A DNA stretch of 32,365 nucleotides from Bryobacteraceae bacterium (GTDB lineage: Bacteria > Acidobacteriota > Terriglobia > Bryobacterales > Bryobacteraceae), in assembly GCA_025924475.1 (NCBI GenBank), contig JAICIH010000019.1, positions 1-32,365 on the forward strand, in the 5' to 3' direction. The notes under the pieces are model-generated. The model did not search any database. It was not told the DNA's origin and was given only the letters and a program-made list of their open reading frames with translations. Shown here piece after piece: positions 15,996 through 23,399 of the stretch; position 1 is the first letter of the stretch, and every line of letters begins with the position of its first letter. Position numbers and translations under genes: made by a program.

Positions 15996-18622
15996 GTTGG
16001 GCCACCGTGGTTGCCGCTCGGTTGCGTGGGCTGTTTGAACACAAACGGCTGGAGCGCGAACTGGATGACGAAGTTCGATTTCATCTGGAGATGCAAATTG
16101 AGGACAACCGCAGAACTGGCATGAATCCAGCAGAGGCTCGATATGCGGCGATGCGCAGCTTCGGAGGCCTGGAGCCTATGAAGGAAACGTACCGTGAACG
16201 AAGGACGTTCGCGCTGCTCGAGACGACGGTGCAGGACTTACGCTACGCGGTGCGGATTCTCAGAAAGAGTCCTGGATTCACGATGACCGCGGTAGCGGTG
16301 CTGGCGCTAGCGATTGGCGCCAATACGGCAATGTTCAGCGTCCTGAATGCCGTTCTGCTCCGGCCCCTTCCGTATCAATCGCCGGAACAGTTGGCGATGT
16401 TGTGGACCGAGGATCCGACCCAGAACTTTCGCGAGGGCAGATCGGCGCTTGGGGATATCGAACAGTGGCGGAGTCAAAGTCGAAGCTTCGCGGATATGGC
16501 CACCTTCGATGCCGTGTCTACGTTCCTGACCGGAGCTGACGGCGTGGAGCAGATCGTCGGCGCGAGCATCTCCCCCAACCTGCTTCCCCTCCTTGGTGTT
16601 CGGCCCGTCCTGGGGCGCAGCTTTTCGACCGAAGAAGCCGAGCAGCGGCAACGGCTGGTCCTGATCGGTTATCGCTTCTGGCAAGCGCGATTCGGAGGCT
16701 CGCATAATGCGCTCGGCGCCACCCTTGTGCTCAATGGCTCTCCTTGCCATATCATCGGCATCCTCCCTGCCGATTTCAAAATCGCGAGGCTCGATGCAGA
16801 CGTTTGGGAGCCGCACACGAGCCGCCGGGCCGTGCGCGGCGCAGAAACGTGGTTCGTCGTGGGGCGCCTTCGACCGACCGTGACGTTCCATCAGGCCCAG
16901 GCGGAGATGAGCGCAGTCGCTCGCCGCCTCAACGATCAATTGCCGGCCGCCGAAAGGAACCGCGCCATCAGCGTTGTCCCATTAAGTCTTTACATGGTAG
17001 GACCCCAATCGCGATTGGGATTGTGGATGCTCGGCGGCACTGTGTTTTGCGTGTTCCTCATCGCCGCTGCCAACGTCACAAGTCTCTCATTGGCGCGCAG
17101 CGTCGCCCGCGCGCGCGAGATGGCGGTTCGCACTGCGCTTGGAGCGAGTGCTGGACGTATCATGCGACAGCTGCTTACCGAAGGCGTCCTGCTCGCTTCC
17201 ATCTCGGGACTGGCTGGCACACTGCTCGCCTCAGGAGGCGTTGACCTTATCCGCGCCTTTGGCCCTGCCAACTTGCCGCGTCTGAATGAAGTAAGCCTCG
17301 ATCTCCGCGTCCTCGGCTGGGCCGTGGCCATCTCCTTGCTCGCGGGAATTCTGGTAGGACTGTCGCCCGCGATTGCGGCGTTGCGCCGCGACCCGCATCC
17401 CTCCGGCGAGGAGGGCGGCAGAAGTGTCTCGGGCGGAGCGGGCACCCGTCGAATCCGCCGCGCGCTCGTGGTGGCGGATTTTGCGCTCGCGATCGTCCTG
17501 CTCGCAGGCGCCGGCTTGCTCGTCCGAAGCTGGTGGTACGTGAATAGCATTGATCCGGGATTCAGGCCTGAGGGGGTCCTTTTAATGGAGCTCTCCGCCC
17601 CGATGACCTTCAGCATCCCCGCGAAACAACACTTTTATGACCGCGTGCTCGAAACGATTCAGGCTGTTCCGGGTGTGCAGAACGCCGGCGTCATCGGCGA
17701 GCTGTTCATCGATAACAACAGGGAACAGGTCGTCACTGTAGAACGGGACAACGGAACTGTATCCGAACGCCTGCAGTTTGGTAGAGAAGAGGTCAGCGCG
17801 TATTTCTTCAAAGCCATCGGGACGCCGCTGCTCCGAGGCCGCTCCTTTTCGATCGGGGATGGGCCGGATACTCCGCCGGTCACGATCATCAACGATGCAA
17901 TGGCTCGGCGCTCGTGGCCGGGGCATGATCCAGTAGGCAAAAGGTTCAAGTTGGGCCCGCGGGATTCCGGCCAGCCCTGGTACACAGTCGTGGGCGTCGT
18001 GGCCGACATGCGGCGGCAGGGGCCGGAGCGCGAACCGTTCCCGCAGATGTTCGTGTCGCTCGCGCAGAGTCCTCCTCCGCGCAACATGGACCTTTTCATA
18101 CGAACCTCGTCGGACGACCCGATGGCGATGGCCGGGGCGCTTCGGGCGGCCGTGCATCGCGTGGAGAAGAATGCGCCGGTCTCTGAAGTGGCGCTTTTGG
18201 AACAGCAGTTCGGAACGTATCTTGCGCAGCGTCGCTTTCAGACCTCGCTGCTGATCGGCTTCTCCATCGTGGCGCTGCTGATGGCCGCTGTCGGGATCTA
18301 TGGGCTCATCCAGTACTCCATCGCGACGCGTACGCAGGAGATCGGAATCCGCATGGCTGTGGGCGCGGAGGCCGGGCAGATTTTTCGCATGATCCTCGGC
18401 GAGGGACTGAAACTGAGCCTGACCGGATTAATGATCGGGCTGCTTGGAGCGCTGTGGCTGGGTCAGGCGGGCTCCAGTCTGCTGTTCGGTGTCACTTCCA
18501 GGGATCCATTGACTTTTATTGCGGTGTCGTTATTGCTGATCGCGGTCGCCGTCGCGGCCTGCTGCTTCCCCGCGCGACGCGCAATGAAGATTGAGCCGAT
18601 CGTGGCGTTGCGCCAGGAGTGA
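15992..18622 (+). CDS. ADOP-type (MacB/FtsX-like) ABC permease, duplicated
   Basis: An 876-residue acidobacterial duplicated orphan permease. The N-terminal cytoplasmic segment (about 1-80: RLERELDDEVRFHLEMQIEDNRRTGMNPAEARYAAMRSFGG) is the ADOP-specific head. Then come a MacB-like membrane helix and periplasmic core (FTMTAVAVLALAIGANTAMFSVLNAVLLRPLPY), a first FtsX block (about 340-450, with AREMAVRTALGASAGRIMRQLLTEG), a second helix and periplasmic domain, and a second FtsX block (about 745-876, with TRTQEIGIRMAVGAEAGQIFRMILGEG and the closing CFPARRAMKIEPIVALRQE). The paired R-x-x-E-(M/I)-x-(V/I)-R-x-A-(L/V)-G motifs show the internal duplication. No ATPase gene is adjacent, which is usual for the family. 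The role is probably mechanotransmission or efflux in the envelope, not shown. Confidence 0.93.
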   Translation: MSWATVVAARLRGLFEHKRLERELDDEVRFHLEMQIEDNRRTGMNPAEARYAAMRSFGGLEPMKETYRERRTFALLETTVQDLRYAVRILRKSPGFTMTAVAVLALAIGANTAMFSVLNAVLLRPLPYQSPEQLAMLWTEDPTQNFREGRSALGDIEQWRSQSRSFADMATFDAVSTFLTGADGVEQIVGASISPNLLPLLGVRPVLGRSFSTEEAEQRQRLVLIGYRFWQARFGGSHNALGATLVLNGSPCHIIGILPADFKIARLDADVWEPHTSRRAVRGAETWFVVGRLRPTVTFHQAQAEMSAVARRLNDQLPAAERNRAISVVPLSLYMVGPQSRLGLWMLGGTVFCVFLIAAANVTSLSLARSVARAREMAVRTALGASAGRIMRQLLTEGVLLASISGLAGTLLASGGVDLIRAFGPANLPRLNEVSLDLRVLGWAVAISLLAGILVGLSPAIAALRRDPHPSGEEGGRSVSGGAGTRRIRRALVVADFALAIVLLAGAGLLVRSWWYVNSIDPGFRPEGVLLMELSAPMTFSIPAKQHFYDRVLETIQAVPGVQNAGVIGELFIDNNREQVVTVERDNGTVSERLQFGREEVSAYFFKAIGTPLLRGRSFSIGDGPDTPPVTIINDAMARRSWPGHDPVGKRFKLGPRDSGQPWYTVVGVVADMRRQGPEREPFPQMFVSLAQSPPPRNMDLFIRTSSDDPMAMAGALRAAVHRVEKNAPVSEVALLEQQFGTYLAQRRFQTSLLIGFSIVALLMAAVGIYGLIQYSIATRTQEIGIRMAVGAEAGQIFRMILGEGLKLSLTGLMIGLLGALWLGQAGSSLLFGVTSRDPLTFIAVSLLLIAVAVAACCFPARRAMKIEPIVALRQE

Positions 18623-18731
18623 CCTGATCGTCGGCGAAACGGCCGTGGCACACAAGCTGCCCGAGGCCATGTACTAGTGGGATGTCGCAGCTAAATCGTT
18701 ACTGTCGCGATCGTATTCATGGCGTTGTGGG

Positions 18732-18767
18732 GCAGGGCCATGCCCTGCGGCGGCGTCTCACGCCGCC
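18732..18767. terminator. Two adjacent hairpins between convergent genes (candidate bidirectional terminator)
   Basis: GCAGGGC/GCCCTGC (18732-18738 and 18742-18748, 3-base loop) is followed at once by GGCGGCG/CGCCGCC (18749-18755 and 18761-18767, 5-base loop) and three T residues. They lie in the 181-base gap between the convergent ADOP permease and response-regulator genes. The T-tract is short, so this is a structural guess; it could also be an extragenic repeat. Nothing else is recognisable in the gap. Confidence 0.4.
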
Positions 18768-18803
18768 TTTCACGCCCGGTAACGAACTCTTTGCGACAAG
18801 CGA

Positions 18804-19946
18804 CTAGTTCCGCGCGACCCGGACTTCCATCACCGTGATGTCGTCGGCTTGCTCTCCGGCCGAAGTAGCCAGAGCAGCCAGCCGGCCCGCGAATCGCTCG
18901 CAGCGGGTACGCGCCAGGCAACGGATGCTGTCCAGCGCCCAATCGTCATCGTCTGTGTCGTCCGTCATCCCGGCTTCCGCAAAGCCGTCGGAAAAAACCA
19001 ACAGGCGATCGCCTGATTCCAGCCTCGCGGTTCCTTCTTCAATCAGCGCGTTTTCAAATGCTCCTAGCACCATTGCGGTAGGCGCCAGCAGCTCCACCGC
19101 ATCGTTGGCGCGGAGCAGCACCGGCTCCGGATGGCCGCAATTCACATAGCGCAGCGTCTGCGCCGCAGGCTCGTAGAAACCGAAGAACAAGGTCGCAAAA
19201 TGCTCCGGGCGCGTGGAATGAAAGAACATCCGGTTGGTGCGCTCGAGTAAACGTGCGGGGCGTTCCGCGAGATCTCGCTGGCTGCGAATGGTAGCCTGCA
19301 GGTTCGCGACCAGTAGAGCGGCGCCCATTCCTTTTCCGCAAACGTCGCCCAATAGAAACCCAACGCCGCCCGATTCAGTCTCGAAGAAATCGTACAAATC
19401 GCCGCCGACTTGCCCCGCTGGAACAAAGGCGCAGTCGATTTCGACATTGCCTACTGCGAAACACGCCGGAGGGAGGAGCCGGGTCTGCACGCGACGCGCG
19501 ATGGCAAGCTCGTTATTCAGAGAGGTCGCTGCCGCGCGCCGGCGGCCTTCGGCGCCCAGATGTTTTTCAAATACCTCGAGCAGATGCCGTGTGTCCCATG
19601 GTTTGGTGACGAAATCGCAGGCGCCATGCTGCATCGCTTCCACTGCCAGCTCGATCGTGCTCCAGCCGGTCATTGCGATCACCGGTACATCGGGTTTCAA
19701 GGAACGCAAGTGGTCGAGCAGAGCGATGCCTTCGCGGCCTGAGGTGGTGTCATAGGCATAGTTCATGTCGATTACCATCAAATGCTGATCGCCTCCCACA
19801 GCAGCGGCAATCGCGGCCTCCGGTGAATCGGCCATCTGAATGGCGTAGCCGGCGCCCTTCAAAAGAAGACGCAACGCCTCGCGAACGTCGGCCTGGTCGT
19901 CAACCACTAACACTTTGCGGACATCCGTCATCGATACGGGCGGCAT
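18804..19946 (-). CDS. Response regulator with SpoIIE/PP2C phosphatase output
   Basis: A 380-residue two-domain signalling protein. Residues about 1-125 are a receiver domain: VLVVDDQADVREALRLLL (acidic pocket), VIDMNY (phosphoacceptor Asp), AMTGW (Thr) and VTKPWD (Lys). Residues about 160-380 are a SpoIIE-type PPM phosphatase: RRVQTRLLPP, GQVGGDLYDFFE, LGDVCGKGMGAALLVANLQATIRSQ, YVNCGHPEPVLL, LVFSDGFAEAG and ADDITVMEV. The arrangement is that of RsbU/RssB-like regulators that dephosphorylate anti-sigma antagonists after phosphorylation of the receiver by a histidine kinase. Neither a kinase nor an antagonist gene is adjacent. The start may be ATG 19946 or ATG 19931 (five residues later); neither has a clear Shine-Dalgarno. 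Confidence 0.92.
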   Translation of the reverse strand: MPPVSMTDVRKVLVVDDQADVREALRLLLKGAGYAIQMADSPEAAIAAAVGGDQHLMVIDMNYAYDTTSGREGIALLDHLRSLKPDVPVIAMTGWSTIELAVEAMQHGACDFVTKPWDTRHLLEVFEKHLGAEGRRRAAATSLNNELAIARRVQTRLLPPACFAVGNVEIDCAFVPAGQVGGDLYDFFETESGGVGFLLGDVCGKGMGAALLVANLQATIRSQRDLAERPARLLERTNRMFFHSTRPEHFATLFFGFYEPAAQTLRYVNCGHPEPVLLRANDAVELLAPTAMVLGAFENALIEEGTARLESGDRLLVFSDGFAEAGMTDDTDDDDWALDSIRCLARTRCERFAGRLAALATSAGEQADDITVMEVRVARN

Positions 19947-20015
19947 AAACGCGCTAGAAGTACTGCAACCAGTGTGCCATTTCGCCGGCGGCAGCGGCAG
20001 TTCTTTCTAGTGCTC

Positions 20016-20123
20016 GTTGAAAAACCGTGGCTGGCTTCGCTGACCCGAGCACGCGTTAATCAAATTCAACGGTTTACATCCCGAGGCGCGTGGTCAGCGT
20101 TGCCTGTCACGACGTTTTTCAAC
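20016..20123. repeat. MITE-like long imperfect inverted repeat
   Basis: GTTGAAAAAC (20016-20025) and GTTTTTCAAC (20114-20123) are perfect 10-base inverted ends. The match continues inward: 20026-20045 pairs with 20092-20111 at 16 of 20 positions after a two-base bulge, giving arms of about 30 bases around a 46-base centre. No open frame of interest lies inside and no target duplication is obvious. The outer ends resemble, from memory, termini of several IS families. It lies in the 236-base gap between the response-regulator and DUF4097 genes; the rest of that gap shows nothing further. Confidence 0.55.
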
Positions 20124-20182
20124 ATCCGCCCTAAAGCAGTTAGGAAACGAATGGCCGCCCGCCGGTGTTCGTTTGTGAACGC

Positions 20183-21526
20183 CTATCGTGCCGTTTTCAA
20201 GATTTCGATTGCGCCATTGTTGTTAGTGAGTCTCATTTCACATTGACCTGAGCCCAGGGTTCCACTCACTTCGTTCTCCGATACGCGGCCCGAGACAGTC
20301 AGTGGAAAATCGCTGCGCAGGTGCCCAAACGAGGTTTTGGCAAACACGTGGTAGTTGGCATTATCCGGCAGATGCACGCTCAGCCGCGAGAAGGACGTGT
20401 GAAGCGTGATCGGCTTACAGGTTCCGCGCGTGGAGCTGTAAGCGTCAATCGAGCCATTTTGGTTATGGATATCGATCGCCCCGCCGGCATCGTCCACGAT
20501 CACCGCACCAAAAGAATTCGCGATGGTAACCGCTCCCCCGACTCGCGAGCCTTCCACCTTGGAATTGTGCGTTTTAATCGTAAGGTCGCGCTTGATATCG
20601 GCAAAATGCACGCCGCCAAAGCCATTCCGCATATCGGCTGAACCGGAGACATCGACTGCATCCACCTGACCGTTGGTGTTCGCTACCGTGAGGTCGCCGC
20701 GGAAATTTCGCACCGTGACAGAACCGAAAGAATTTCGCACGTTCCCGGCCCCCCCCGAGTCCGTCACCGAAACCGCGCCATTATTGTTGACGATGGTCAC
20801 GCCGTTCGATACGCGATCGACAGTCACGCGCGCAAAGCGATTGCGTATGTCGGCTGCGCCCGTAATTCCACTTGCATCCACTGACCCGTTGGTCGCTTCA
20901 ATCGTGACATCTCCGGCGTTGCCCTCCACATTGACGCTGGCAAACGAATTTTCGATATGCTGCGCGCCGCGGCCATTGCGAAAACGGATTTCGCCATGCG
21001 AGTTGTAAATCTCCGAAGACGATTTGATGCCGCTTATGGAAACCGATCCAAATGCATTCCGCACCACCAGGGGCGAGGTCTCCGGCACCGTCACCTCGTA
21101 GCGGACCGAAAATGAGACATCGCGCCGGCCAAAAGATCTTTGCGCATCCGGATATCTGGTGCGAATGCTGAGTTCGGCGCCGGGCTCGACCAGAATCTCC
21201 ACCCGGCCGGCATACTGTTTCGCCATGTCCGAATCCGGCGCCGATACGCGAATATCGGCGTGCACCACAACTTGTTGCTGAGCGTGCGCGCGAATGACCA
21301 CATCGCCGAACTTGTGCTCCAGCCATATTTTTTGGCCATTCTGCACGCCGAGCGATTTGTCGAATGTGCGCGTATACTCTTCGCGCGCCTGCATACACCA
21401 CGGAACCAACAACAGAACCGCGACCGTGAGGGAGCGGTGTGCGTGGCGCACGCACTCGTGCGTGCCGCGTCGAGACTCTTCTCGACGCCGAAATCGCCGG
21501 CCCAGTTTACTAGTTTTTCGCGTCAT
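20183..21526 (-). CDS. Exported DUF4097-type beta-solenoid protein, third gene of an ECF sigma operon
   Basis: A 447-residue exported protein. A basic N terminus precedes a hydrophobic core (SLTVAVLLLVPWCMQA, about residues 32-47). After EEYTRTFDKSL comes a beta-rich N-terminal part, then six tandem repeats of 36 residues (about 157-374), each beginning N-x-F-(G/A) and containing N-x-(N/H)-G 18 residues later, i.e. twelve 18-residue turns (example halves NSFGSVTVRNFRGDLTVA and NTNGQVDAVDVSGSADMR). This predicts a right-handed beta-solenoid of the DUF4097/adhesin type. Function unknown, probably surface or periplasmic. The ATG at 21526 overlaps the anti-sigma gene by 17 bases; a GTG at 21451 is an alternative start. 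Codons for about residues 14-38 lie inside an extragenic repeat on the opposite strand, which is odd for a signal peptide. Confidence 0.85.
   Translation of the reverse strand: MTRKTSKLGRRFRRREESRRGTHECVRHAHRSLTVAVLLLVPWCMQAREEYTRTFDKSLGVQNGQKIWLEHKFGDVVIRAHAQQQVVVHADIRVSAPDSDMAKQYAGRVEILVEPGAELSIRTRYPDAQRSFGRRDVSFSVRYEVTVPETSPLVVRNAFGSVSISGIKSSSEIYNSHGEIRFRNGRGAQHIENSFASVNVEGNAGDVTIEATNGSVDASGITGAADIRNRFARVTVDRVSNGVTIVNNNGAVSVTDSGGAGNVRNSFGSVTVRNFRGDLTVANTNGQVDAVDVSGSADMRNGFGGVHFADIKRDLTIKTHNSKVEGSRVGGAVTIANSFGAVIVDDAGGAIDIHNQNGSIDAYSSTRGTCKPITLHTSFSRLSVHLPDNANYHVFAKTSFGHLRSDFPLTVSGRVSENEVSGTLGSGQCEMRLTNNNGAIEILKTAR
21415..21488 (+). repeat. Extragenic repeat copy A with two hairpins, inside the 5' end of the DUF4097 gene
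   Basis: GCGACCGTGAGGGAGCGGT (21420-21438) is the conserved core; it recurs at 25774-25791 with one mismatch and one missing base, and more loosely at 28991-29013. Downstream lie two perfect hairpins: GCACGCAC/GTGCGTGC (21448-21465) and GCGTCGAGA/TCTCGACGC (21467-21488, 4-base loop). Read on the minus strand, the core encodes PLPHGRGS, a peptide I associate with repeats in Bryobacterales genomes. Confidence 0.65.
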
Positions 21527-22178
21527 GGCTCAAAACGTCGCGCAACGTCTCCTGTTTTTGGCGGTACAGATCGGCTAAAGCGGTTTGCAGCCGAATATTA
21601 AACCGATTCGACGCAACGCTTGCCCGCGTTTCCGCAATCGCCGAATCGAGCAGCGCCAAACGCTCTTTTTCGTTGGCGACCTCTGGCGAAGACTGAGTCG
21701 ATAGCTTCGGCGCGGCCAGTTGAGAGAGCTTTGCAATGGACTGCCGATAAGCCGCCTCGCTCTTCTCCACCTCGCGTAACGCTTGTTCGGTGAGGAAATC
21801 CGGCGTGGGGGTTTGCCTGGTTGCAGTCGGCGTGGTCGCAGCCGGCGTCCGCGCAGGCGGCGCAGTAGCCACAGAATGCCGCCACAATCCCACAGGTACA
21901 ACAATCGCGATCACCAGCGCCGCTGCCGCCGCCCACGTCTTCCGCTGTTTCCACCAAATCCGCTCCGGTTTGCGCTCGGCTTCAATCGCTTGCCGGATCG
22001 ACGGCCACAAAGCGGGCGTATCCCACTCTTCATGTAGCTCGCGCGCCACACTCGAGATCTCGCTCCAGAGCCGGTACTCCCGCCGGCAGACCGCGCAACT
22101 CTTCAAATGCTCGCGAGCCTCTGGAAACAGGTCCGAATTAGCTAGCGCTCGCTCCAGATCGCCGCATTCGAATTTCAT
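21510..22178 (-). CDS. Putative anti-sigma factor with zinc-finger N terminus and one membrane helix
   Basis: A 222-residue protein. The N terminus MKFECGDLERALANSDLFPEAREHLKSCAVCRREYRLW contains the H-x3-C-x2-C motif (HLKSCAVC) of zinc-binding anti-sigma domains. A single membrane helix follows at about residues 80-98 (TWAAAAALVIAIVVPVGLW), then a Pro/Thr-rich linker and an extracytoplasmic helical domain rich in Ala/Glu. It would hold the ECF sigma factor at the membrane and release it on an envelope signal. The ATG at 22178 overlaps the sigma gene stop by four bases (ATGA), so production of the two is coupled. The upstream in-frame extension lies within the sigma gene and is rejected. Confidence 0.85.
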   Translation of the reverse strand: MKFECGDLERALANSDLFPEAREHLKSCAVCRREYRLWSEISSVARELHEEWDTPALWPSIRQAIEAERKPERIWWKQRKTWAAAAALVIAIVVPVGLWRHSVATAPPARTPAATTPTATRQTPTPDFLTEQALREVEKSEAAYRQSIAKLSQLAAPKLSTQSSPEVANEKERLALLDSAIAETRASVASNRFNIRLQTALADLYRQKQETLRDVLSHDAKN

Positions 22179-22738
22179 TTGGGCGCCTCCGTGAGCATAC
22201 GTTTGAGCTGGCACTTCGCCTCAAATAGCCAGCTTCGCGAGGTGCCTTCGGGCACCTCCAGGATAGCCGCGATCTCAGAATGCCGCAGCCCTTCCACTTC
22301 AAACAAGAGAAACACCATCCGCTGGCGTTCGTTCAATGCCTTTAACGCGCGTTCGAGCGCCACCTTGAGCGTTACATTGCTCTCGGCGCGGAACTCCGCC
22401 GGAGCGGCATTCTCCGCCAGACGCTGTTTCTTCCGGATCGCGTCATAACAGCAGTTGATCAATATCCGGTAAATCCAGGTCGAAAGCGACGAATTACCTT
22501 CGAAACCGCGCGCCGCCCGGCATACTTTGAGGAACGCCTCCTGCACCGTATCTTCGGCATCGGCCCGGCTCCCCAGAAGATGAAACGCAAGACTCTTCAT
22601 ACGCGCGGAATGGACCCGATACAGATGTTCGAACGCGCGCACTTGGCCGCGCCGGCAAGCCTCGGCCAGCTCTGTCTCCGTGGGATGCTCCGGCAGGCTA
22701 GCGGCAAATGGAAGCGGCAATCCGATCTCCCACACCAT
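22175..22738 (-). CDS. ECF RNA polymerase sigma factor (RpoE/SigW-like)
   Basis: A 187-residue sigma-70 family factor of the extracytoplasmic-function type. Region 2 spans about residues 25-95 (AFEHLYRVHSARMKSLAFHLLGSRADAEDTVQEAFLKVCRAARGFEGNSSLSTWIYRILINCCYDAIRKKQR). Region 4 spans about 125-180 (ALKALNERQRMVFLLFEVEGLRHSEIAAILEVPEGTSRSWLFEAKCQLKRML), the -35-binding helix-turn-helix. It begins the operon with the anti-sigma and DUF4097 genes. An AAGGA sits two bases before the ATG, rather close for a ribosome site; a later start is possible, but region 2 begins near residue 22. Confidence 0.93.
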   Translation of the reverse strand: MVWEIGLPLPFAASLPEHPTETELAEACRRGQVRAFEHLYRVHSARMKSLAFHLLGSRADAEDTVQEAFLKVCRAARGFEGNSSLSTWIYRILINCCYDAIRKKQRLAENAAPAEFRAESNVTLKVALERALKALNERQRMVFLLFEVEGLRHSEIAAILEVPEGTSRSWLFEAKCQLKRMLTEAPK

Positions 22739-22759
22739 AGTCCTTCTTTTCGCGCATTA

Positions 22760-22785
22760 GACGACGCGGATCGCCGAAACGTTGG
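22760..22785 (-). promoter_or_regulatory. Candidate ECF-type promoter upstream of the sigma operon
   Basis: On the minus strand CCAAC (plus 22781-22785) is followed after 17 bases by CGTC (plus 22760-22763), the usual AAC / CGTC spacing of ECF-dependent promoters, ending 21 bases before the sigma start codon. It would fit autoregulation, but the -35 lacks the usual GG before AAC. Confidence 0.3.
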
Positions 22786-22819
22786 GCCGCGTGGAAGAAA
22801 GTGACGAAGGAAGAACCGT

Positions 22820-23308
22820 TTATCGCTTGCTGCCGGGCGGGTGGACTTCGTCGCCGGAGCTTTTCACCACCCATGTTTTGTTGTCCGTCGATTCGGCCTG
22901 CTCGAAATGAATGTGATTGCGCCCGTCATACACATTGGTCGTACGGTAATACGTAGTTTTTCCGCCGTCGTTCCAATTACTTAGGTACGTCCAGGTGTTG
23001 TGCTCTATCTGCAGCTCTCCGCGGCCGCCGGCGCGTCCGTCCGTCTTAATGCTTTGCGTAAAGAAATGGCCCGGCCCTCTGCCGGGTACAAAAACGAGCA
23101 GCGCGACCGAATCGCCGTTCACCGATTGCTCGCAGGCGAAGAATTTTCCAAAGCTCGAGCACCGGTTTACCAGGGTCTGGGGCGGTTGATCCTTACGCGT
23201 TACCTTCCAGGTGCCGTTGTAGAGCCAAAGACTCCAGAAAGGATCCGAAGGCCCAAAAGCGGAACCCACCGAAATGAAAATAAAAAACAATAGCGCAAGC
23301 GCCCGCAA
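22820..23308 (-). CDS. Small exported hypothetical protein (beta-barrel/lipocalin-like?)
   Basis: A 162-residue protein of unrecognised family. It starts with a signal peptide (MRALALLFFIFISVGSAFG). The mature part is rich in Trp, Tyr, Thr and Asn and reads as alternating beta strands (FWSLWLYNGTWKVTRKD, WTYLSNWNDGGKTTYYRT, HIHFEQAESTDNKTWVVKSSG), reminiscent of lipocalin-like or DUF1579-type small barrels; this is a guess from pattern only. Two cysteines (in NRCSSFGKFFACEQS) could form a disulphide. The start is a TTG at 23306-23308 supported by GGAGG four bases upstream. It ends 81 bases before the ECF sigma start and could be co-transcribed with it. Confidence 0.65.
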   Translation of the reverse strand: MRALALLFFIFISVGSAFGPSDPFWSLWLYNGTWKVTRKDQPPQTLVNRCSSFGKFFACEQSVNGDSVALLVFVPGRGPGHFFTQSIKTDGRAGGRGELQIEHNTWTYLSNWNDGGKTTYYRTTNVYDGRNHIHFEQAESTDNKTWVVKSSGDEVHPPGSKR

Positions 23309-23399
23309 ATTTCCTCCACGGTAGACGGGTAGTCACGCGCTCGGCGGCGCGGCCCGTGCTATCGTTCAATTTCGCACACCTGAAAAGAGTTGCGCGGTC

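Noticed and set aside
19974..20246. A 90-residue plus-strand frame in the gap after the response-regulator gene
   Set aside because: It runs across the MITE-like element and into the 3' end of the DUF4097 gene, and has no ribosome site or recognisable domain.
20898..21455. A 185-residue minus-strand frame with PLPHGRGS near its N terminus
   Set aside because: It is a frame shadow of the DUF4097 gene and repeat copy A.
23309..23399. Possible SAM riboswitch upstream of the metX-metW fusion
   Set aside because: Only 91 bases are available and I see no SAM-I/II-type helices or terminator; the region is merely GC-rich.
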